Source: Pycnococcus provasolii
Lineage: Eukaryota > Chlorophyta > Pseudoscourfieldiophyceae > Pseudoscourfieldiales
Assembly (NCBI GenBank): GCA_049487715.1
Contig: CP150551.1
Coordinates: 434,001 to 498,000 of the forward strand
Direction of reading: 5' to 3'
DNA length: 64,000 bases
The notes below the pieces were generated by a model. That model did no database searches. It saw nothing but the letters and a program-made list of their open reading frames with translations, and was not told where the DNA came from. The position numbers and the translations under genes were made by a program. Of this stretch, positions 29,038-38,153 are shown one piece after another. Within the stretch, counting starts at the first letter, position 1. Every line of letters starts with the position of its first letter.

Positions 29038-29369
29038 ACAACATCCGCAGCACATCGTCCGTCCACGCAACTCCGAAATTCGATATTTCCTCCCACTACC
29101 AAATACACAGCTTCCTACCATGGTCCGATACTCCGATGGACCTGTCTGATGGGCAGGTATAAGTTTTACCATCATGGTGATGCGAGGACCACATCGTTGA
29201 ACGCGTCACCGTCACTACTCTGCCCTGTCAGCCTGTCTTCGCATCGCATCTCCCGCTTTTCGCCCAGACTTCCTCGCCCGTTGCCGTGCGTACCAGCACG
29301 AACCACTGGAGCACCCTGCAAGAGAGCCTCCCTCGCGCGGCCCATCGCATCGCAAAAAACAAGCGCAAC

Positions 29370-31877
29370 ATGCCCGCGCTCTTCTCCGCGACGCGGCCGC
29401 GGCCGCCGGCCGCTTCGCGAAGCTCAGCCGTGCGACGACGCGGCGCAGCGACACTGCCCACCAACGCGATGTCGACGTGTTCTTCGCCGTCGTTCGCTAT
29501 GATCCGAACGATGCTCTGGCTTGTTGCCGCGCTGGCTGTCTTCAGCACGCCACTGCCTGGCATACGTACGACGCCAATCCCTTTCACAGCGCCTTGGCCA
29601 ACACCTTCGACCGCGCACACAAGCGCTGGTGTAGCCAAGGCGAAGAAAACAAAAGTTGGCAAGAACACGCCAACTGGCATCGTCGCGATCGATCCGGACA
29701 ACCCGCTCGACAACTTCGACATCATACCCAACGGACACGGTTATGCAAGGTGCTGCCCGTCGAACGCGCCCGTTGACGTCGTGTGCCTTTGTGGCAAAGG
29801 AGGTGGCGGCTCAGGCGTCTCGCGATATGCCGCACGACCGTGGGAGCGTGGCACGTTGAGGGCCCTCGCAAAAAACACAGCCGTCAGCTCGCACACGCGC
29901 AAACGCGCGCGCGACGCTCTCGCTGCCTGGAACTTCGACTGGGTCACCCTTGGTACGCTCGAAGAACTGAAGCTCGAGGTCGAGGCCGCTAGGCTGCAGC
30001 AACAGCAGCACGAGGAGACTGGAGCCTCTCATAGCAACGGCGACTCTCACCGAAACAAAGCCGCGCCCAAACCCGCGCCGCAAGCCGAGCGGACCGTCTC
30101 GACGACAACGTTGCCGTCGTCACACAAGTCGCCACCGCGACTCGGATCCCCAAAGGGAAAGGAGCCGAAGATTGCCAGGACGGAGGAAGAGGCTCGCAAG
30201 ATTGCGCGATTGAATTGTCGGCAGAAGGCGAACAGCTTTAAGATGGAACAGCGATTTGCGAAGCAGCAGCGAGTGGTGGAAAAACTCGAAGTAAAGGCGA
30301 GTGCTGAAAGCAATATGACAACGATGAGCGTCGCCGAGGAGAAGGCGAAGGCGGATGCGGAAACAAATCGCCTGGAGGCGGAAGAGCGCGAAATCGTTTT
30401 CAAGGATTTGTGGGAGATGGAGCGCATAGAGCGTGTGCCAAAACGTGAATTCATCGGGCTGGCAACATCCAACTGGGGAAATCGCGCTTTCCAGTGGCGT
30501 GCCACGTACGATGCGATGGGTGGTGGCGTGTCGCCCAATGACGAGGCTGTCCATAAAAATTCGGAATTGGAAGAGGAGGAGGAGGTGGGGGAAATTGAAA
30601 TCCAAGCGGACAACGAGAATGATGGAGGCTACGGCGACGAGCAACGCCGGCATCTCCTCGAAGGAGAGGACGTGGTAAATGACGACAACGACGGGTCAGC
30701 CCAGACGGAGGATGGTCTGCAGGATGCTGCTGGCGCAATGCAGGACGAGAACGACGGGTCAGCCCAGACGGAGGATGGTCTGCAGGATGCTGGCGCAATG
30801 CAGAGAGGCGAAGAGCCAGATGATAACGCGTCCAAGTTGAATGCGACGAGGGCAAGCAGCAACAGCAGCTCCGTGGCAACGAAAACCCCAAAGGTTAAAA
30901 TCACAACAACTTTGTCGCTGACCATGGATCCTGAACGCGTCTTTCGAGATTGCATACGGTCCAATATGGAAGAATGGAAGCACCGCATGGCGTCGATTCG
31001 TCGCACGGAGCTTGCCAATGGCGAGGAGCTGCATCTCCCTCCTGGAATAAAGGCTCAGCTTCTGAGTGTCAATGACTTGCCGTACTTGACACCCGAGCAG
31101 CGCCGCTCTTACTACGACTCACTTGTTGCGAAGGTGGACGGAGAGAAGGCCAAGCAGCAGGAGCAGCGGAGTGTCAGCGGCGAGGAGGAGGCGCCTGACG
31201 CTCCCGCCCCGCCCCTTCCGGGTGCAAACGCTGCCGCCGCGGCGGTACACGCTAAGTCTGAAGAGCTCGAAAAGGAGGCAAATGTTCGCGCAAAGGCGGA
31301 GATGCGCTCGAATGCCCGTCGCGCGAAGCAGACGGAATCGGCTGCGCAGACGCGTAAGGCATACCACGAGAAGCGACTCATGCAGTGTGCTCAAATTTTT
31401 CTGCCGGCGAACGCCACGGACGAGAGTGGAGCCTTGCTTGACACGACCCCAGCCTACGAGAACTGCGTTCAGGAGGCTGAGGCTGATCGCATCGACGCGG
31501 AGCGTGAAGCGGCGAAGAAAGATGCGGAGGTGGAGGCGAGGAGGAAGGCGAGGAAGAAGGAGGAGGAGGCGAAGATGGATGCGATGCAGCTCGCACTCGT
31601 CGCGAACAAGGCACGTTCGGGGGCGATTGCGCAGACGACGCTGGCGTACCAACAGAGGATCAAGCGCACGGTAGGCCGGCGCGGTGGTGCGGCGGATCCT
31701 ATCGGCATTGCGGCTGCGCGCGACGCGATGGATCCTGCTGCCCTTGCGGTGGCCGCAGCTCTCCGTGGCGCGGCACTGGACAAGGCGCACCGCGCTGACA
31801 AGTCGAGCGGCTCAAAGAGCTACTTCGCCAAGGCTGGTTTGGATGACGCCGTGGCCGAGGCTCTAAGTGGCGACTAA
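29370..31877 (+). CDS. Uncharacterised coiled-coil protein with signal anchor
   Basis: 835 aa from the first in-frame ATG (29370); starts at 29469 or 29499 are also possible. A hydrophobic segment (MLWLVAALAVFSTPLPG, about 49-65 from this start) looks like a signal peptide or anchor. After it comes a short possible globular part with CCPSNAPVDVVCLCGKGGGG, then long Glu/Lys/Ala-rich coiled coils (about 250-400 and 570-780). Residues near 450-490 contain a direct repeat, NDGSAQTEDGLQDA twice, matching a duplicated stretch at about 30688-30800. No family is recognised. It may be secreted or lumenal. The long frame and biased codon use support coding, but the N-terminal 150 codons are uncertain because another frame is also open there. 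Confidence 0.65.
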   Translation: MPALFSATRPRPPAASRSSAVRRRGAATLPTNAMSTCSSPSFAMIRTMLWLVAALAVFSTPLPGIRTTPIPFTAPWPTPSTAHTSAGVAKAKKTKVGKNTPTGIVAIDPDNPLDNFDIIPNGHGYARCCPSNAPVDVVCLCGKGGGGSGVSRYAARPWERGTLRALAKNTAVSSHTRKRARDALAAWNFDWVTLGTLEELKLEVEAARLQQQQHEETGASHSNGDSHRNKAAPKPAPQAERTVSTTTLPSSHKSPPRLGSPKGKEPKIARTEEEARKIARLNCRQKANSFKMEQRFAKQQRVVEKLEVKASAESNMTTMSVAEEKAKADAETNRLEAEEREIVFKDLWEMERIERVPKREFIGLATSNWGNRAFQWRATYDAMGGGVSPNDEAVHKNSELEEEEEVGEIEIQADNENDGGYGDEQRRHLLEGEDVVNDDNDGSAQTEDGLQDAAGAMQDENDGSAQTEDGLQDAGAMQRGEEPDDNASKLNATRASSNSSSVATKTPKVKITTTLSLTMDPERVFRDCIRSNMEEWKHRMASIRRTELANGEELHLPPGIKAQLLSVNDLPYLTPEQRRSYYDSLVAKVDGEKAKQQEQRSVSGEEEAPDAPAPPLPGANAAAAAVHAKSEELEKEANVRAKAEMRSNARRAKQTESAAQTRKAYHEKRLMQCAQIFLPANATDESGALLDTTPAYENCVQEAEADRIDAEREAAKKDAEVEARRKARKKEEEAKMDAMQLALVANKARSGAIAQTTLAYQQRIKRTVGRRGGAADPIGIAAARDAMDPAALAVAAALRGAALDKAHRADKSSGSKSYFAKAGLDDAVAEALSGD

Positions 31878-32042
31878 CTTAAAATATGTTCGTATATGTA
31901 CTGTACAACTACTACCATACCAACATGTTGGGTACGGTATGTAGGTATATGTGTAACCTGTGTACTACCACCATTTATTTTTTAAAGTTAGCGGAGGTGT
32001 TTGGGGTTTTCTTCTCTAGATTTTCCATATCGGGGATCCAGC

Positions 32043-33755
32043 ATGGATTGCTTTTGGGCCATCCATTTTCATAGTCTATCTTCGGACAGAAATCTGCAAT
32101 TACGTGGCGCGATCCCGATGCTCGACGGTCTTGCGTCACCTCGAGGTCGGCTCCTTCGACGTGGCGGGCTCTCGGAAGCTCGTCCGTCTCGTGTTCTTGG
32201 ACGACATGGCTTCCACCGCCAACTTAAGCTTCCCAGCAGCCTCAAAGACGACAGTCGGCAGGTCGCGAACGCCACGTCTGGAGAAGAGGCGCAAGTGCAG
32301 CCGATGTTGCGTCTGGCGACGTCGCGACGCGCGTGCATGACCGCGCTCACAGCCTCGGCGGCGACGTGGACACTCGGTGATGGTGGTGGTGGCGCAGCAA
32401 GCGGTGCGACGACGACGACGACAATTTCGGTTGGGCAGCTTGTGGAGTGCGTCGAGCTGCCCCTTACTTGGGATGGGTCGTCGTACCTGGTGAACTTTTG
32501 GCTGCAACCTTCCCGAGATGAACCGTTCGAACCGTACACGGCAGCTTTAGACACAGGTTCTCCTTTCTTGACTGTGTTACGCGAAGGTCAGAGAAACTGC
32601 GAGGTATTCGGCTGCTTCTCAGGTGAAGGTGTGAATAGTGGCTTGGAGTCAACGTATGAGCAATATGGCCTGCAGCGCGACGAAGTGACGGACTGGTTGT
32701 TAGGCGCAGTCGTAAGTCTTCTTCTAAATCATTCGGTGGCGTATAACCAACCATGCACTAACAACGTAACACCCTAAATAAAACAGTCGTTTGGCGCACC
32801 TCGCGGTTTCGACTCAGAGCCAGGGTGGACGTACACCAAATTCATCTTCGCGGCGAGCTCGCACGTCATGGCGGGCAACTACAGTGGAGGCGCTACGCCT
32901 CTCTTCGGGCTCGTCAAAGACAGGTGCGATGACATACGTCCGACGCTTCTGGAGCAGGCTGGTGTAGATGCATTCGCAGTGAATCTCGCGCGAAGCCCTC
33001 GAAGTGGAGAGAGTTACCTTCGTCTCTTTCGAGGATCAAACGCGCTGGCATCATACATTCTCAATCAGCGCGGCTGGCGAGAAAGAACGTTCTCCTTGCC
33101 GCTCGTCGACCTTCGTCCGCTGGGAGCTCCTGTCCGGCATCACGCGTTCCTCGTGCATCGGCTAACCGTGAACGGCAGAGAGGTAAATGTCGAATCCAGG
33201 CCGATCTTCGCCATCCTTGACACGGGAACGACTGGCATCTTGGTATCACGTGGTCTCTACGAGGAAGCTGGTTTCGACAAGGGATTTGTCAGTGCAAATG
33301 TAGAAGTTCTCGCCGGCAAGGCGGGTGTGCTCGAGGCGAATGGTGGCAGCGACGTCGCGACCATGTCGGACGACGACAATGTGGCGATGGATGCGGAGCC
33401 TGCAACTTATGATCAGCTCGTTTCCATTCACGAGGATAAACGCGCCGCGCGTCAGCGTGAGCTTGCTGCGCTTGCCGCCGCCGCGGAGATGAACGGGCGA
33501 TCATCCACCGAGTCGGCTGTTCCAGCTCCGGCGCCGAACGACTCAGACAAGACCATCTTGACGCTTGAGAGCGACATTCGCCGCTGCCGGCTTCCAGACT
33601 GTCTGTTGATTTCCTCGCCAATCGACGTTCCGTGGTGGGAGTCGGGTAGGTACGACGTGATGTTCCTAGGACTTGCGTTCATGAAGGACTTGGAACAAGT
33701 CGCGGTGAATTTTTCGAACGACACGATCTTGCTGACCCGTCGCGCTGATGTGTAG
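32043..33755 (+). CDS. Pepsin-like (A1) aspartic protease, one intron
   Basis: Two exons, 32043-32711 and 32787-33755, giving 545 aa. The 75-nt intron (32712-32786) has a GTAAGT donor, CACTAAC branch-like word at 32756-32762 and a CAG acceptor, phase 0; splicing joins LLGAV to SFGAPRGFD. Catalytic motifs are ALDTGSPF (Asp 170) and AILDTGTTG (Asp 368), both in the usual DTG context, with the fold's YGLQ and FLGLAFMKDL elements. It lacks a clear signal peptide from this start; the N-terminal 120 residues are poorly constrained and another 5' exon may exist. A roughly 70-residue Ala/Asp-rich insert lies in the second lobe. TGTAA is at 33778. Confidence 0.88.
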
Positions 33756-33777
33756 TAGAGTAAAAGACAGCTTGGCT

Positions 33778-33782
33778 TGTAA
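33778..33782 (+). terminator. TGTAA poly(A) signal after aspartic protease
   Basis: TGTAA 22 bp after the stop codon. Confidence 0.45.
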
Positions 33783-34875
33783 ATCATATATACAGTTCAT
33801 TTTTTACAAGAAATGCTAGAACATGAGACTAGAACGTCAGCCACCTGTGACTTGTGAGAGTGTATTATTGCTGTTTTGTGTTGGGTTGTTGTGGAATAGT
33901 GTAAGAGACTGAAATGCCGCGTCCGACCACTGGATTGAAAACAAGTCAGATCAGAAGCGGTAGTAGCGCCCCTTAGATTATTGTCGGACGTGCACACTCC
34001 GCCTTAGAGCTACTACTAATAAATGAGCGCAAGGCGGGAAGACTGAAGTAATCGTGCGCGTCCTTCCTTATTATGCATAGCTAACCTCACCATCACCACA
34101 AGACATGTGAAGCACATCATGTGGTACGCACCTCAACAACCGTCCATGAGACGTCACCACCACTCCTTGAGTGCACTATACCGAAGACGAAGCCTTCGCC
34201 GAATTATTAATACGCAGTATTAGAGTCTACCCAGAACACTCAGAAGACTCATATTCACTATATTCTGACGTCACATCACCTGATGTCATTCACAAACTAC
34301 TGTAATTAACTGACGCCATACATACATACAGTAACGTGTACTGAACATCAAGAGAAATCAAAAAGGAAGGGAGAGTCCCCTTGGAAGGTCGAAGAGGAAA
34401 CCCGGAAGGTCCGCCGCCGCCGCCGTCCGGCCCAGTGTCCGGCCCCAAAGCCAAAGCAAAGGTCCCACCCACAGTTGTTTTCTCCTCGAGGGATTTGGAC
34501 TCGTCGGTTCCCAAGCAAGAACAGGTGGGAATTCCCACTCGGCAACGTCATCACAAGCCTGATCAACTTCCTAGGAAGCCTACTTGACAAGTCTGTCTGC
34601 TTTGTACCAGAGGCAGAGTGCTGCAACCAGGCAACCAGCCACTTTGCTGCTTCGAAGCGTTGCGTTGCTTCCTACCTCCATCGAGCTTCTCTTGCTCTTG
34701 GCACGAGGGATTAATTGAGTTCCCTTTCCTTGAGTGGATTGAGGATAGCCGCCTTGGGACCCGCTCTCTCCTCTCCTTCTCCTTCACTCTCTGGCAGACT
34801 TGGGCTTGTCATTTTTTGTTCACTGTTCACTGTTCAGTGTTCAAGCTCGTCGTCGTCATTGCATTGTCGTGAACC
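33783..34875. other. Intergenic region, no gene seen
   Basis: About 1.1 kb with an ACATACAT tract near 34316-34332 and dense CTCACTCTC/TTGTTCACTGTTCAC direct repeats near 34780-34845. Short ORFs on both strands lack domains. The right end is the presumed promoter of the receptor-like gene. Confidence 0.5.
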
Positions 34876-36079
34876 ATGATGATGATGTCGTCGTCCTTCA
34901 TGCGTGTTCTTACCTTTTTGATGATGATGTCGTCCTTCTGTGTGTTGAACATCAGCAGCAGCAGAAGAGACAACGACGACGTACGACGTGCGTGACGGCG
35001 CAGGAGGGGAGTACGATGCGGGGATAACTACGTCAGGAGAACTCTCCCAAGCCGTCGACGCCGCCATCGCAGAACTCATGGGTACCAAAGGATGGTTCCA
35101 CGACCTCAGGAACACAACCGGATACAAACACGCGCTCGAAGTCGTGACGTGCACGCCAGACAAAAACATGTGGCTCTACCCACCTGAAAAAACAGCGACG
35201 GGTTCGCTCAAACGCGTTCTCACCACAGGAAAACTTGTCGTCGCGGGAGTCAAGTGGTCCGCGCCAGGCGCGGCGGACTACAGGACGAACCCGGACGCGC
35301 CGACGGGATTCTGGCCCAAGTACCTCGAAGCCATCGTCGACAAAATCTCCAAGGCGTACAAGAAGAACATCAGAGTCGTGCGCATCTACTACCAGACGTC
35401 TGGCGTCGTCGTCGACAAGGTGCAGGCGGGCGTCGTCGACATGTCTGAGCCGTACTACTACATCTCCGGCTTCGTCAACAACAAGCCGCGCATCGAGGCG
35501 CTCGACTACTCGTGCATCACCGCAGCCACCGAAGGCGCGTTCTACGTACGCAAGGACAAGAACATGAACACGTTCGACGACCTGTACGAGAAGCTCGTCG
35601 CCGGACCACTGCACACCGTCGGGTTCATCGGACAGGGAAACTACGACTCCATGTCCGACAAGCTGCCGTCCTCCGCCGTGCCGTACATCCCCAACAACAA
35701 CCCGGATAGCTCGGCTCTGAACCAGCGCGTGATTGATAACCTCGACCTCGCCGTGTACGTGAGCGAGTTCAACCCGGGTGCCGACGTCACCGACCTGCTG
35801 ATGGCCATCCCCACGGGAGTCGTCTCGCCGCGTGTCATTCTGTTCCCGCAGCAAGGCGCTGAAGCGAAGAGCGTGGACGAGAGCAAGACGAGTAACAGCG
35901 ACGACAAGAGTGGTGGTGGTATCATCGTCGGCCTTGTGATTGTCGCATGCGTGGCTCTTCTGCTCGGCGTGCTGCTGACTTTCGTCGTCGTTCGCGAGCG
36001 CAAGGGCGCGCCAATCTTCATGCCTCTTCTCGATAGCGTGAGCACGAACAAGGCCTTCCATGGAGAGGGAGGACTGTGA
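34876..36079 (+). CDS. Membrane-tethered solute-binding-protein-like receptor (frame break after signal peptide)
   Basis: The long frame (363 codons) has no ATG near its start and reads a type II periplasmic-binding-protein fold similar to SBP family 3 and glutamate-receptor ligand domains: GVKWSAPG, FWPKYLEAIVDKI, VDKVQAGVVDMSEPYYY, YVRKDKNMNTFDDL, GFIGQGNYDSM. A single C-terminal membrane helix (GGGIIVGLVIVACVALLLGV) and a roughly 30-residue tail follow. Just upstream, in another frame, the ATG at 34876 begins a classic signal peptide (MRVLTFLMMMSSFCVLN). The two frames differ by one base between about 34950 and 34985, in a GCA/ACG-rich tract. This could be a sequence error, a true frameshift, or an unrecognised very small intron. 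Expected topology: ligand domain outside, tail inside. Confidence 0.7.
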
Positions 36080-36243
36080 TGACTGTGACTGACCAGTGAC
36101 TGACCAGTTTCGAGTGAGTGCTCAGTGAGTGGTTAACCGCCTGTGACGCCATCATCGCCATGGACAACAGGTACAGTAAGGATACGGTAACACAGTTAAG
36201 AACCTTACCACTAACCTTAAGTACTACGATACGATTGATCCCC

Positions 36244-36303
36244 GGGTTAGGGTTAGGGTTAGGGTTATGGATTCGGGGTTTAGGATTCGGGGTTTGATTC
36301 GGG
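36244..36303. promoter_or_regulatory. Telomere-like array plus two ATTCGGGGTT words upstream of Misato
   Basis: GGGTTA repeated four times (36244-36267), then ATTCGGGGTT at 36271-36280 and 36285-36294 and a partial third copy. They lie 60-118 bp before the ATG at 36362. This is the densest example of the promoter word pair in the window. Confidence 0.6.
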
Positions 36304-36361
36304 CCCTCTCTCCTCCCCTTCCGGTAGTTTCGTTTCATTCTGCTCCTCCGCTATCATACAT

Positions 36362-37957
36362 ATGGCGTCGTCTCATGTTCCCTCCCATCATCACTCCCAT
36401 CCTCGCGAGCTCCTTTTATTGAGTTTGGGCGACCGCGCCAACTACACGACGACGCACGTCGTGAACTTGTGTCTGTCCCAGGCGTCAGAGAAGAGTCCTT
36501 CTGATGCAGCACCTTTGTCCCCGTTCGCCAACAGAATAACAAGAGGGGGGGGGGCGACTTCAGGCGGACTGCCTCTTCCGCGCCTCCTCGTAATCGACGC
36601 GTCAGGCGCGACGATGGGAACCAACGTCACGCAAGGAAGAGAAGCCCTTACAGCGAGCGAAAGGGCGGCGGCGGAGGCGTGGCACGGCACTGTCGACTTG
36701 CACGGCGCGGACCCGGGTGACCGGGCACCGGCGAGCGAATTCGCACGACTCGCGGAGGAGGCTGGCGACGAGAACGCCGTCGCAAGCGCCGCGTCGAGGC
36801 TCGACGATCCGAACCACGTGCGAACCTGGGCAGACTTCCTCAAGCCCCGCCTTCCACCTGGCGCGGTGCAGCTTCTGCCAGGTATCTGGCGCGACACCTG
36901 CCACATCGGCTTGGCTAACCCTGTCGACGCTCTGAACACTTGGACCACAACGCGCGGCGAAGGCGACGGCTTTGTCTGCGAGAACGCCGCAGACGCTGTG
37001 CGTACGCTGCTTGAGCGATGTGATCATGCGCAGGGAAGTGTTGTTATGTTCGCCGACGACACGCCGTGGGTCGGACCCACGGCGCACCTGCTGCAGGAGC
37101 TTCGCGACATGACGGGAACGAAGCACCACATCGTCGCGTGCGCCACGAGCGATGCCGGTGGGAAGTCGCCAGCGTTGAGCACGTCGTGTACGACAGGGCT
37201 GTGTGCCAGCCTATTCCTTGGGCAGGCGGCAAGCGATGGCTTGGTGGACGCGTACGTCCCGCTCGGCGTGAGTGACCCAAACGCCACCGCTTTCGAGGCG
37301 AGCGCCTACCAGGCGACGGCGCTCGAGGCTTTGCTGACGCCAATCGCCACAAAGCACGACGAACGGCCTGACGCAGCGTACCAAGCGTACGGCGTGCGCG
37401 CTGGAGGTACGCTCGATGAGCTGTTCTCACCGCTCACGCGGGCTGCCGGGCACTTTGTTCTGGAGGCCGCGGTGGCGGCGCCCGCGACGGAGGAATTGAC
37501 GTTTGATGATTTTAGGGCGTTCACGAGCCCAATTTTAGGTGGCAACGGAAATGCGAGTGTCGGTGGGGGCGATATGGACGCAGTAGCGGAGTTGTATGCC
37601 ATGCGAGGGATAGGAATCTCTCGCATCGACGAGCTGCTCTTGCAGCGTCAACGCACGACCAGCTCACGATGCTTCGCAGGAAGGTTCGCGCACAGCGAGC
37701 CGATCGCAGCCCCAATCGCGTTTCCCTCGATCTTATGCGAGCGAACTGAGGCGCACCGCGCGACACTCGCGTGTGCGGCAAAGCTCAGGGCGACAAGGAA
37801 CACGCGTATTTTCGAGCACGCACGAGAGACGCTGCGAGCGGGACGCAGGGAATTGCGCGCGTGGGGTCTGGACGGAGAGGAGGAGAATTACATAGAAGCA
37901 TTGGCGTCTCTGGACAACCCAGATTACGACGACGACGATGACTGGGAAGAATTGTAA
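36362..37957 (+). CDS. DML1: Misato/DML1 homologue (tubulin-related)
   Basis: 531-aa member of the Misato/DML1 family, relatives of tubulin and FtsZ involved in mitochondrial distribution and morphology. The N-terminal tubulin-like segment is ELLLLSLGDRANYTTTHVVNL (family: [21 protein letters not shown]), although the usual Trp-Trp is replaced. The family block is VRTWADFLKPRLPPGAVQLLPG, and the segment after it, FVCENAADAVRTLLERCDHAQGSV, corresponds to the conserved EECDYLQG region. The C-terminal half is divergent and ends in an Asp-rich tail. Length is normal. The ATG at 36362 (CATATGGCG) is the first in frame. The stop codon overlaps a TGTAA word, and a dispersed repeat begins 6 bp later. 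Confidence 0.85.
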   Translation: MASSHVPSHHHSHPRELLLLSLGDRANYTTTHVVNLCLSQASEKSPSDAAPLSPFANRITRGGGATSGGLPLPRLLVIDASGATMGTNVTQGREALTASERAAAEAWHGTVDLHGADPGDRAPASEFARLAEEAGDENAVASAASRLDDPNHVRTWADFLKPRLPPGAVQLLPGIWRDTCHIGLANPVDALNTWTTTRGEGDGFVCENAADAVRTLLERCDHAQGSVVMFADDTPWVGPTAHLLQELRDMTGTKHHIVACATSDAGGKSPALSTSCTTGLCASLFLGQAASDGLVDAYVPLGVSDPNATAFEASAYQATALEALLTPIATKHDERPDAAYQAYGVRAGGTLDELFSPLTRAAGHFVLEAAVAAPATEELTFDDFRAFTSPILGGNGNASVGGGDMDAVAELYAMRGIGISRIDELLLQRQRTTSSRCFAGRFAHSEPIAAPIAFPSILCERTEAHRATLACAAKLRATRNTRIFEHARETLRAGRRELRAWGLDGEEENYIEALASLDNPDYDDDDDWEEL

Positions 37958-37962
37958 AATAA

Positions 37963-38107
37963 GATCCCTCATACAGTAATGAAGTGCACTTGACTCTGTC
38001 TAGCGGTCGTTCATTCACACCGTTCACTTTCACCATTCAGCCCATTCACCGGTGCCATTCACGGCGCGTTTTTGTACATGGCGCAAATGATTTCGAAAGT
38101 TGTAACA
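37963..38107 (+). repeat. 3'-flank dispersed repeat, copy B
   Basis: About 145 bp, the longest copy. It starts GATCCCTCATaCAGTAATG, 6 bp past the Misato stop, continues with CGGTCGTTCATTCACACC, CATTCAGCCCATTCACC, and ends near GCGCGTTTTTGTACATGGC and a TTGTAAC. Compared with copy C it has an extra CATTCA-rich segment. Confidence 0.8.
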
Positions 38108-38119
38108 CTCTAAGGTTAG

Positions 38120-38124
38120 TTACA
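38120..38124 (-). terminator. TGTAA poly(A) signal after F-box/WD40 gene
   Basis: TTACA on the + strand, 30 bp beyond the stop of the minus-strand gene. Confidence 0.4.
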
Positions 38125-38153
38125 AAAAAAATAAGATGCCCATTCAACGTCTA

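Noticed and set aside
32104-32340. Alternative frame (VLRHLEVGSFDVAGSRKLV) at the start of the aspartic protease
   Set aside because: It looks protein-like but ends before the catalytic region, and no splice pair joining it was found. The N-terminus of the protease stays uncertain.
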